Source: Spirochaetaceae bacterium (lineage in GTDB: Bacteria; Spirochaetota; Spirochaetia; Treponematales; Breznakiellaceae). Taken from it: DNA of 15,712 nt. How positions within the stretch are numbered: the stretch's first letter is position 1; each line of letters begins with the position of its first letter. Shown one piece after another: positions 6,472 to 12,911 of the stretch. The stretch is taken from positions 1-15,712 of the forward strand of contig JAITNZ010000143.1 in NCBI GenBank assembly GCA_031290205.1, read 5' to 3'. The position numbers and the translations under genes were made by a program. Under the pieces are notes generated by a model, which did not search any database, was not told the origin of the DNA, and was given only the letters and a program-made list of their open reading frames with translations.

Positions 6472-8019
6472 ATGATACCAAGAAAGAGCGCTTTAGTAAT
6501 GACACTGCTGATTATAGCAGGTTTGTGGCTTATCGGGATAGCGGAAACGTTTGCACAAGAGGGCGTTGACTCCGCCGAATTGCAGATACCGGGCGATACA
6601 ATCGAGTTCATCAGCAATACGGCGGCGCCGTCTGTAATCAGTACGCGCCAGCAGATTTTTAGCATCGGCGCGGGATTAGGCAGCGCAATCAGCGGCGGGG
6701 CGGAACAGTCCGGCGCCACCGGGCGATATTTTATCATCCACCAACTCCACGATGCCGAAGCGGATAAGCTCGATGCCGATATATTCGGATTGGGAAGCGG
6801 CGCCGGCGTCGATACCATCGCAAACTTACGCCTTATCATTCAAGGCTACCTCGAAACCGCTTACCGCTATGCCCCTGCGGACGCGGCGCTCCTCGCGCGC
6901 TATGTTACCGTCTACAATGCCGTCTACCGCGCAAACCGCGCGTACTTCACTCAGCGTTACAAAACGCCTCTTTTGAGCAATCTGAGCGCGGGGAGTGAGG
7001 GCCTTGCCCTCCGCTATGACCAGTGGCCCGGCAGGACATTGATGCTGATTCCCCTGATGACGGCGGCTTCAGGCTCGATTAGCGCCATCGATACCAGCTC
7101 GATTACCGATAGCAGAGTTGTTGAAGAACTCAAGAAGGATGAGGATAAGGGCATCGGCGACCGACAGGGGATGGTCGACTTCAAAGAGCGGGAATCCGAA
7201 GCCGCCGACAAAGCGGCGCAAGATCAGAAAAAGGCGAATGCTGAGGAAGCGGCGAAGATACAGCAGGAAGAGCAGCGGATAGCGCAGGAAAAAGCAGCGC
7301 TCGAAGAGCAGCAGGCTGAGGGGGCGGCGAAAACGCCCGAAGAGGAGGCTGCCGCGCGGGAACGGGAGGCGGCGCTTGCCGAAAGTGAGGAGGCGCTTGC
7401 CGAACGGAAAGCGGCGCTTGCCGAAAATCAGCAAAAAGAGGCTGGTCTGGAGGCGTTTGCCGACCGGAAAGCGGAGGAAGCCCAACGGGAACGAGCGTCG
7501 ATTGCCGCCGACCAGAGCGAGGCTATAACAGGACAACGCCCGCCCGCCGCGTCGCCGCCCGCCGGCGTCCTCGGCATCCGGCTCGCCGCCGCCTCGCCGC
7601 GGGGCATTGTCGTAAAAGTCAATCCCGCTTCGGGCGCCACAATGAAGACCTCCGCGCTGAACCAGGTTCTCGCGCGGAGCTTTAGCTCGGTCAACGGGCG
7701 GAATTTTGCGGTCGCGGGCGCCGGAGATGCCGCGCGGCTCATCGAAATTGATGCCCAAACGCTCGAAAGCGTCAAAGTGGGCGAGGATCAGATGAATCCC
7801 GACACGGACATCTGGGTGTTAGGCAATGATTTTTACGCGATTACCAGCCTCGGCGGGAAAAACTATCTTGCCCTCTTCGACACCAATCTGTTACGAAAGG
7901 CGCAATCGGCAGTCGAAGTGCATCCCTGGTCATCGGTCATATTTCAGGGTGATAAGCTCATCACGCAAAGCGCCAACGGCAATGTCATCTTCCTCAAAAC
8001 GGCGGATTTGAGTGAGTAG
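6472..8019 (+). CDS. P83/100-family spirochaetal antigen homologue
   Basis: This 515-residue exported protein resembles the P83/100 antigens of Borrelia and Treponema. It has a signal peptide (RKSALVMTLLIIAGLWLIG, cut probably near FAQEG), then a folded domain (about 35-205) with the helix segment LRLIIQGYLETAYRY and a later RTLMLIPL strand. An Ala/Glu/Lys/Arg/Gln-rich coiled coil follows (about 212-353, with local repeats such as AALAESEEALAERKAALAE), then a Pro-rich hinge and a C-terminal domain of short beta-strands (about 370-515) ending in LKTADLSE. This head-coil-tail layout is that of the family, whose cellular role is not settled. ATG 6472 is preferred because it keeps the basic residues ahead of the hydrophobic stretch. 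A GTG at 6457 and an ATG at 6499 are alternatives, and none has a good ribosome-binding site. Confidence 0.78.
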   Translation: MIPRKSALVMTLLIIAGLWLIGIAETFAQEGVDSAELQIPGDTIEFISNTAAPSVISTRQQIFSIGAGLGSAISGGAEQSGATGRYFIIHQLHDAEADKLDADIFGLGSGAGVDTIANLRLIIQGYLETAYRYAPADAALLARYVTVYNAVYRANRAYFTQRYKTPLLSNLSAGSEGLALRYDQWPGRTLMLIPLMTAASGSISAIDTSSITDSRVVEELKKDEDKGIGDRQGMVDFKERESEAADKAAQDQKKANAEEAAKIQQEEQRIAQEKAALEEQQAEGAAKTPEEEAAAREREAALAESEEALAERKAALAENQQKEAGLEAFADRKAEEAQRERASIAADQSEAITGQRPPAASPPAGVLGIRLAAASPRGIVVKVNPASGATMKTSALNQVLARSFSSVNGRNFAVAGAGDAARLIEIDAQTLESVKVGEDQMNPDTDIWVLGNDFYAITSLGGKNYLALFDTNLLRKAQSAVEVHPWSSVIFQGDKLITQSANGNVIFLKTADLSE

Positions 8020-8398
8020 GGACTACTTTCGGAGGGAAATTTGCCCAAAGCAGACAGGGAAGGCTTTCTCAGGTACGGGTACCAGCAGTTCCGAATTCAA
8101 CCACGAACCTCACGAACGGAAGACGAAATGAATAATACTGCTAAACAAGGCAGAAATCATGAGAAATATGCGCAATTTGTTCGTGTGGATCGTGCCGTTC
8201 GTGGTTAATTTTCGAATTCGTAATTGCGGTTCGGGCACGAACTCGGACGCGCCCGTGCGCCTGCCATGCTCCTAAGCGCTTTGCTGTTTGGCAGATTCAC
8301 CGCAACTGAGCTGACAACGCCCTTCTCTTACCAAGGGCAAGGCTGAAACCGCCTAAGGCGGATTAAAGCGCTGTGCACGGCGCGGCTTTAAGAATAGT
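8020..8398. repeat. Gene-free mosaic of repeat fragments
   Basis: No gene is seen. Starting 37 bp past the P83/100 stop are the GGGAAGGCTTTCTC word (8057-8070), then a separate inverted-repeat element (8092-8220), then an array-like piece with CTCGGAC...GCCTGCCATGCTCC and AAGGGCAAGGCTGAAA. The last resembles 9482-9497 in the second array. A perfect small hairpin CCGCC-TAA-GGCGG (8349-8361) sits 38 bp before the comF-like start. No convincing promoter or T-tract terminator was found. Confidence 0.7.
8092..8220. repeat. 129-bp element with terminal inverted repeats
   Basis: The ends CGAATTC (8092-8098) and CGAATTCG (8213-8220) are inverted. Next to them, AACCACGAAC on the left is the reverse complement of GTTCGTGGTT on the right, with further CACGAAC words inside. 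The interior (about 8125-8175) is A+T-rich and has no frame. This is the look of a small non-autonomous repeat, but no target-site duplication is obvious. CACGAAC-type palindromes occur between genes in many bacterial genomes. Confidence 0.65.
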
Positions 8399-9127
8399 AT
8401 GAAGATTGATTTTTGTAAAAGGATGGCGGGTTTGCGCGAGATGTTTTTTCCGGCGGACTGCGCCCTCTGTGGGAAGATGCTGCTCTCCGCTGACGAGGCA
8501 TTTTATGGGATTTGTTCGGATTGCGCCAAAAACTTTCAGCCTGAACTTGTTCCGCGATGTTCTCTCTGCGGCAAGCCCTTGATTTCGGAAAAAGAACGCT
8601 GTATGGCGTGCAGGGAAAAACCCGGCACGGAGAGAGCCGTGCCATTTGCCTTTGATGCCGCCTTTGTTGTTTTTCCCTATGTGGGGAAATACAGTGAACT
8701 GTGCAAGGCTTACAAATTCGGTAGAAAGAAAAATATCTCGCGTTTTTTTGCCTTAAAATTACTCGAAGCGCGCCTCATTGCGCCGTTTCCCCGCGAAGCT
8801 GCGACTTGGGCGCCTGTGCCGCCGCGTGCGGGAAAAATCAAGGAAACCGGTTGGGATCAAGTAGAAGAAATCGCCAAAATTATCGAAAAAAGCATTGATG
8901 TTCAACGCTGCCTTAGGCGGCTACCGTCAAAAAGCCAAAAAAAACTCGGCAAGGAAAAAAGGCTGACAAACCTAAAAGGGAAAATCCTCTGCACGGGGAA
9001 ACCGGCAAAAGACATGGTGCTGTTCGACGATGTTTTTACCACCGGTTCCACGCTTTCCGTCTGCGCCGAAGAACTCAAAGCATCAGGCGCTGAACACGTT
9101 TACGGCATCTGCCTGTTTTATGACTAA
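8399..9127 (+). CDS. comF: ComF-family phosphoribosyltransferase-like protein
   Basis: This 242-residue protein has the ComF layout: an N-terminal zinc-ribbon region with four CxxC pairs (C21/C24, C39/C42, C54/C57, C68/C71) and a C-terminal type I phosphoribosyltransferase fold. The PRPP-binding signature is VLFDDVFTTGST (residues 207-218), and PVPPRAGKIKETGWDQ in the middle is the usual substrate-side loop. ComF proteins are needed for DNA uptake in naturally competent bacteria, but the family is widespread in species without known competence, and their biochemical role is not settled. ATG 8399 lacks a clear Shine-Dalgarno; M9 (8423) and M15 (8441) are alternatives that still keep all cysteine pairs. 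It stands alone between repeat regions with no competence genes in view. Confidence 0.9.
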   Translation: MKIDFCKRMAGLREMFFPADCALCGKMLLSADEAFYGICSDCAKNFQPELVPRCSLCGKPLISEKERCMACREKPGTERAVPFAFDAAFVVFPYVGKYSELCKAYKFGRKKNISRFFALKLLEARLIAPFPREAATWAPVPPRAGKIKETGWDQVEEIAKIIEKSIDVQRCLRRLPSKSQKKLGKEKRLTNLKGKILCTGKPAKDMVLFDDVFTTGSTLSVCAEELKASGAEHVYGICLFYD

Positions 9128-9166
9128 AATGATGTACACTATCAGCAGAAGCAGTTGAAGTGTATT

Positions 9167-9301
9167 ATGGCGAACGAAAAGCTCGAAAAAAAGTTCCATC
9201 AGATGATGAGTATATTAAACCCCAAGAGAACAAATCGCCCTTTTCGGACTGAAGGCGATCGGGGGCGGGGAAGGTTTGGGGGAAGGCAATCTCTTCTGTA
9301 G
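9167..9301 (+). pseudogene. Possible 5' remnant of a gene cut by repeat array 2
   Basis: An ATG at 9167 opens a 44-codon frame. The first about 28 residues look protein-like (MANEKLEKKFHQMMSILNPK), but the frame then enters the array sequence (GGGGGCGGGGAAGG, from about 9259), where it reads Gly/Arg-rich and stops at 9299-9301. One explanation is that the array inserted into or expanded over a gene. A genuine short peptide or a chance frame is also possible. Ribosome-binding sequence is weak (GAAG at 9157-9160). I do not recognise the family. Confidence 0.3.
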
Positions 9302-9593
9302 GGCTACACTGTCAGCCAACAACCCCAACACACAGCCAATTCGTCCGGAAAGCCCTCACGCGCTTGTGCAGGGGGAAGGCTTTCTCGGTCGGCGCGTAAA
9401 GCGCTACGCGCATACGCTGCCGCCATGCTTCTTGCCGCGCACTCGGCGGTAAGGGCTTTATCCACACGACCTTTTCTGATTAAGGGCAAGGCTGAAAGCG
9501 CCTGTGGCGGCAATACCGCGCACTCTACCGTTGGGCTGTTTTGTAGGGTTTTACTGTAAGGCTTAGCTGTTAGGCAATAACCGTAGCACATAG

Positions 9594-9672
9594 CCGGGGG
9601 GGCGTTGCGGGGGCACTCCCCCGCAGAGGGGGTAGCGACGCAATTTTGCGGCGCGTAGGGGGAGACTTCCCC
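9594..9672. repeat. G-rich double-hairpin block inside array 2
   Basis: TGCGGGGG (9606-9613) and CCCCCGCA (9618-9625) form a perfect 8-bp stem with loop CACT. Further on, AGGGGG and CCCCCT (about 9657-9673) form a second one. Both arrays otherwise lack this block, so it looks like an element inserted into a unit. Confidence 0.6.
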
Positions 9673-9910
9673 CTCCTCACTAATAATCCTTCTTAAATAC
9701 CCCCTGCGCTGTTCTGTTGGCGCTTTATTGTTAGGCGATACACGTGTAGCCCACCCAATTCGTCGGGAAGCCCTCCCCGCTTGGGCTGGGGGAAGGCAAT
9801 CTCGGTCGGCGCGCTCGCCGCCATGCTCGTTACCGCGCACTTTTCTGTCAGAACTTCACCGTTCAGGCTCCACTGTCAGCCGACAACCCCAACACCCCCC
9901 CCCAATTCGT

Positions 9911-10527
9911 CGGGAAGCCCTCACGCGCTTGTGCTGTGGGGCAATTTCCTGACGTAGCGGGGGCGCACAGGATCACCTAAAGGTGAACCTGCATTATTGT
10001 GCAGTGTTGGGTTGTTCTGCGCCACACCATGAACGATTAGTCGCAACAACGCCCTTTCGTGCGCATTTATTGGGCGGGGGCGGGGAAGGTTAGGGGGAAG
10101 GCAATCTCGGTCAGTAGCGCGCGCGCTGAAGCGCACGAGCTACTGCCATCCTTCTAGTCGCGCGTTTCACTGTAATGGCTTCGCTGTTAGGCGATAACCC
10201 CAACACCTAGCCAGTAGGTCGGGAAGCCCTCCCCGCTTGTGCTGTGGGGCAATTTCCTGACGTAGCGGGGGCGCACAGGCTCACCTAAAGGTGAACCTGC
10301 ATTATTGTGCAGTGTTGCCTCATTCTGCGCCACGCCATGAACGATTTACTGCAACAACGCCCTTGCGGGCGCGTTCATTGGGCGGGGGCGGGGAAGGTTT
10401 GGGGGAAGGCAATCTCGGTCAGTAGCGCGCGCGCTGAAGCGCACGAGCTACTGCCATCCTTCTAGCCGCGCGTTTCACTGTAATGGCTTCACTGTTAGCC
10501 AATAACCCCAACACCTAGCCAGTAGGT
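9911..10527. repeat. Tandem duplication, 309- and 308-bp units
   Basis: CGGGAAGCCCTC begins at 9911, 10220 and 10528. The first two full units (9911-10219 and 10220-10527) are alike over their whole length with scattered differences. The third start continues for only about 45 bp and then turns into the terminal hairpin element. Each unit contains small palindromes, including CACCT-AA-AGGTG and CTGCA-TTATTG-TGCAG, and a stem CAGTAGC...GCTACTG. Confidence 0.88.
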
Positions 10528-10572
10528 CGGGAAGCCCTCCCCGCTTGTGCTGTGGGGCAATTTCCTGACGTA

Positions 10573-10754
10573 GCGGGCGGGGCGGGGAAGGTTTGCCGAA
10601 AAAATTTGCCGAAATAAACTACGCAGAAAAAAAATCCCAAGCTACTGCTTGGGATTGAGAAAAAACTACGCAATAAATGCCGCCGTAGGCGAGGGCGTCT
10701 GTTTTTCGGCAAGCCTTCCCCGCCCCGCCCGTCCCCGCGATTAAAATCGCGGGG
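10573..10754 (+). other. Long hairpin element 2, upstream of rpsL (possible structured RNA)
   Basis: The arms 10573-10603 and 10702-10732 pair over 31 positions, 29 Watson-Crick and 2 G-U when read as + strand RNA. The outer about 25 pairs are as in the element before asd. The inner pairs differ in sequence on both sides yet remain complementary (CCGAAAAA with TTTTTCGG, against CCAGAAAGT with ACTTTCTGG). An internal hairpin AATCCCAAGC-TACT-GCTTGGGATT (10633-10656) has the same TACT loop as the first element on a different stem. It is flanked by direct repeats of AAACTACGCA (10616-10625, 10663-10672). The hairpin CCCCGCGATT / AATCGCGGGG (10733-10754) is perfect here. A conserved tail leads to the rpsL -35 box. 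Confidence 0.78.
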
Positions 10755-10786
10755 CACCAGCCAAGTGCGGGAGGCGCTGAAGGGTA

Positions 10787-10815
10787 TTGACAGTTTCCTC
10801 AAAAAAATCTACACT
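10787..10815 (+). promoter_or_regulatory. rpsL: rpsL-rpsG promoter
   Basis: TTGACA (10787-10792), a 17-bp spacer, then TACACT (10810-10815): a near-consensus sigma-70 promoter, suited to a ribosomal protein operon. The -35 box begins exactly where the tail shared with the asd upstream element (GCTGAAGGGTATTG) ends. The leader to the start codon is about 40 nt. Confidence 0.75.
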
Positions 10816-10862
10816 ATTCTAAGCAAAAAATATCGTATTTGTGAGGAGAGAACTTTTAGAAG

Positions 10863-11237
10863 ATGCCTACAATCAATCAGCTTGTCCGCTTCGGTAGGAA
10901 GCAGGTAAGTTCAAAAACAAAGTCGCCTGCGTTGCAGTCCTGTCCGCAGAAGCGCGGCGTTTGCACCCGTGTTATGACAGTTACCCCGAAAAAGCCCAAT
11001 TCGGCTTTGCGGAAGGTTGCCCGTGTCCGTCTTTCCGACGGCATCGAGGTAACGGCGTATATTCCCGGAATCGGGCATAATTTGCAGGAACACTCGGTCG
11101 TCCTCGTGCGCGGCGGGCGCGTCAAAGACCTTCCCGGCGTGCGTTACCATATCATCCGCGGCGCGAAAGATACGCTCGGAGTAGAAGACCGGAAGCGCAG
11201 CCGCTCGAAATACGGCGCGAAACGCCCGAAGGCATAA
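10863..11237 (+). CDS. rpsL: 30S ribosomal protein S12
   Basis: This 124-residue protein aligns by eye with bacterial S12 from end to end: PTINQLVRFGRK at the start, TPKKPNSALRKVARVRL in the middle, GHNLQEHSVVLVRGGRVKDL, and SKYGAKRPKA at the end. It sits at the decoding centre of the small subunit. K43 and K88, whose mutation gives streptomycin resistance, are both lysine, and D89 (the methylthiolation site in other bacteria) is present. A GAGGAG lies about 14 bp before ATG 10863, rather far; GAAG directly before the ATG is too near, so initiation may depend on leader folding. The gene heads an operon with rpsG. rpoC is not upstream; instead the repeat array is. Confidence 0.98.
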   Translation: MPTINQLVRFGRKQVSSKTKSPALQSCPQKRGVCTRVMTVTPKKPNSALRKVARVRLSDGIEVTAYIPGIGHNLQEHSVVLVRGGRVKDLPGVRYHIIRGAKDTLGVEDRKRSRSKYGAKRPKA

Positions 11238-11246
11238 GGAGTTATC

Positions 11247-11717
11247 ATGGGACGCAAGAAAAAAACCGTCGATCGCGGAATACTACCGGATCCGAAATAT
11301 AACAGTGTGGTCGTTTCCAAGTTTGTAAACCGCATGATGTGGCAAGGCAAACGCTCGATCGCCCTGCATATCATCCATGGGGCGCTCGATATACTGCGAA
11401 CGAAAACTGACAAAGACCCCCTCGAAGTGTTTATGAAGGCGCTCGACAATGTGAAGCCCGTTGTCGAAGTGAAATCCCGCAGAGTCGGCGGCGCCACCTA
11501 TCAGGTGCCAATCGAAATCCGCGAAGTGCGCCGTGAAGCGCTCTGCATGCGCTGGGTTATCAATGCGGCGCGGGCGAAAAGCGGGCGCGGCATGAACGAA
11601 CGCCTTGCGGCGGAGCTGCTCGATGCCTACAACTCAACGGGGTCGGCATATAAAAAGAAAGAAGACACCCACAAGATGGCAGAAGCAAACAAGGCTTTTA
11701 CCCACTACCGATGGTAG
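11247..11717 (+). CDS. rpsG: 30S ribosomal protein S7
   Basis: This 156-residue protein has the length and signatures of bacterial S7, which nucleates the head of the 30S subunit on 16S rRNA. The N-terminus is GRKKKTVDRGILPDPKYNS, and KFVNRMMWQGKRSIA, GGATYQVPIEIR and HKMAEANKAFTHYRW are all in family positions. AAGGAG 5 bp before ATG 11247, 9 bp past the S12 stop, shows co-transcription. fusA and tuf, which often follow, are absent. A short stem CTACC-GAT-GGTAG (11705-11717) overlaps the last codons. Confidence 0.98.
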   Translation: MGRKKKTVDRGILPDPKYNSVVVSKFVNRMMWQGKRSIALHIIHGALDILRTKTDKDPLEVFMKALDNVKPVVEVKSRRVGGATYQVPIEIREVRREALCMRWVINAARAKSGRGMNERLAAELLDAYNSTGSAYKKKEDTHKMAEANKAFTHYRW

Positions 11718-11721
11718 CAAA

Positions 11722-11838
11722 AGAAGGGGAACAGGAAACAGGGAATGGGGTTTTACTTCGAATTATAGCATACATGAGATACGCTTATATATCAAAGCAA
11801 AATCTTCCCCTGTTCCCCGTTCCCTTTTCCCCGTTCCC
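11722..11838. repeat. Imperfect inverted repeat of GGGAACAGGG-type words after rpsG
   Basis: A purine-rich run (11722-11750: GAAGGGGAACAGGAAACAGG and onward) is answered by a pyrimidine-rich run (11804-11838: CTTCCCCTGTTCCCCGTTCC and onward) across an A+T-rich middle. The two could pair imperfectly in RNA. It lies between rpsG and the potD-like gene and may act as a weak terminator or a 3'-end stabiliser. No T-tract terminator is present. Confidence 0.55.
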
Positions 11839-11860
11839 AAAATAATATGAGGAGGCTTAC

Positions 11861-12910
11861 ATGAAAATCAATCGTTTTAGAAAAATACTGACGGCGATGG
11901 CGCTTGTCGGCTGTCTCTTGCTCAGCGCGTGCGGCGGGAAAGAGACGCTGTATTTGTATAACTGGACATACTATACGCCGCAGACGGTTATCGAAAAGTT
12001 TCAGACTGAGTATGGCTGCGAAGTCATTGAAGATAACTTTGATTCAAACGAGATGATGTATAACAAAATCAGGGCGGGCGGCGCGAATTACGACATCACC
12101 TTCCCCTCCTGCGATTATACGTCGATTATGATTACGCAGGGTATGCTTCAAAAAATCGATAAAGCCGCGTTAGCAAATCTGGGCAATATTGATAGCGAAG
12201 TGTTACGCCGCGCCGTCTACGATCCCGCCATGGAATACTCGGTGCCCTACTATTGGGGCGCGGCGGGAATAACAGTCAATGCAAAACAGGTGGCGGATTT
12301 CGAGCAGAGCTGGTCGATTTTTGCATCGCCCGAAATGAAAGGCAAGATGACGATGCTTGACGACATGCGCGAAGTGATGGGCGATGCGCTGGTGTTTTTG
12401 GGCTATTCGGTGAATACGCGGGATATAGCGGAAATTACCGCCGCGCGCGACCTTATCGAAAACAACTGGAAACCGAATCTTGCCCGTTTTGACGCCGATT
12501 CGTTCGGTAAAAACTATGCAAACGGCTCATTTTGGGTCGTACAGGGCTATCCCGAAGGCGTGTTTCAGGAAATAGAAGGCGACCGCGAACTCGAGAAAAA
12601 CACCGTTTTTTTCATCCCGAAAGAGGGCGGTCCGGCATACATCGACAGCATGGTAATTCTTAAAAACGCGAAAAATGTTGAGCTTGCCCATAAGTTTATT
12701 GATTTTATCCACCGCCCGGAAATCTATGCTGAATTCTGCGACAGTTTCCGCTTCCCTTCGACGGTGAATGTTCCCGCCCGTCAGTTTATAAAGCAAAAGC
12801 CGATGTATGACGCGGCGGATCTGCTGCGGACGGAACTCAAACTTGATTTAGGTGACACGCTCTATTCCTACACCGACGCGTGGGATAACACGATAAAGGT
12901 GGGCGGCTAA
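11861..12910 (+). CDS. potD: Spermidine/putrescine-binding lipoprotein, PotD-like
   Basis: This 349-residue protein is a periplasmic solute-binding component of a polyamine-type ABC importer. A basic N-terminus (MKINRFRKI), hydrophobic core and lipobox LLSAC with C24 make it a lipoprotein anchored to a membrane. The mature part begins with LYLYNWTYYTP, the family's opening strand with aromatic ligand residues, followed by NKIRAGGANYDITFPS, VPYYWGAAGITVN and SFWVVQGYPEGV, all usual PotD stretches. GAGGAGG about 8 bp upstream fixes ATG 11861. The permease and ATPase genes (potABC) are not in the window, so here it is an orphan binding protein. Its last codons contain the ribosome-binding sequence of the following gene. 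Substrate is inferred from the family only. Confidence 0.92.
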   Translation: MKINRFRKILTAMALVGCLLLSACGGKETLYLYNWTYYTPQTVIEKFQTEYGCEVIEDNFDSNEMMYNKIRAGGANYDITFPSCDYTSIMITQGMLQKIDKAALANLGNIDSEVLRRAVYDPAMEYSVPYYWGAAGITVNAKQVADFEQSWSIFASPEMKGKMTMLDDMREVMGDALVFLGYSVNTRDIAEITAARDLIENNWKPNLARFDADSFGKNYANGSFWVVQGYPEGVFQEIEGDRELEKNTVFFIPKEGGPAYIDSMVILKNAKNVELAHKFIDFIHRPEIYAEFCDSFRFPSTVNVPARQFIKQKPMYDAADLLRTELKLDLGDTLYSYTDAWDNTIKVGG

Positions 12911-12911
12911 A

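Larger units (their letters stand above)
9259..10572. repeat. Repeat array 2 between comF and rpsL (no genes)
   Basis: This 1.3-kb stretch has no credible gene. It carries the same modules as the first array: CCAATTCGTC next to GGAAGCCCTC (near 9337, 9757 and 9903), GGGGAAGGCAATCTCGGTC or GGGGAAGGCTTTCTCGGTC (near 9371, 9789, 10094 and 10402) and the GTTAGCC/GTTAGGC-type words. New material is embedded: a G-rich hairpin block (9594-9672) and the block from GCGCACAGG to TTGGGCGGGGG present in both tandem units. The array starts where the 9167 frame becomes array-like and ends in the long hairpin at 10573. Confidence 0.85.

Noticed and set aside
7069..7758. 229-residue minus-strand frame
   Set aside because: It mirrors the coiled-coil region of the P83/100 homologue; its Arg/Leu/Phe-rich composition is the complement of Glu/Ala codons.
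9304..9840. 178-residue minus-strand frame in array 2, and similar frames at 3108-3365, 3480-3794 and 10515-10802
   Set aside because: They share phrases only because the DNA repeats, have Arg/Pro/Ala-rich composition, no ribosome-binding sites, and unit lengths (352, 309, 308 bp) that do not keep one frame.
2690..10572. Integron cassette array (attC-like sites)
   Set aside because: GTTAGGC and GTTGGGC words resemble attC R' boxes, but no RYYYAAC partner sits at the correct order and spacing, no integrase is present and there are no frames between units. The toxin-antitoxin pair is not flanked by such sites on both sides.
10863..11237. Streptomycin-resistance allele of rpsL
   Set aside because: K43 and K88 are both wild type.
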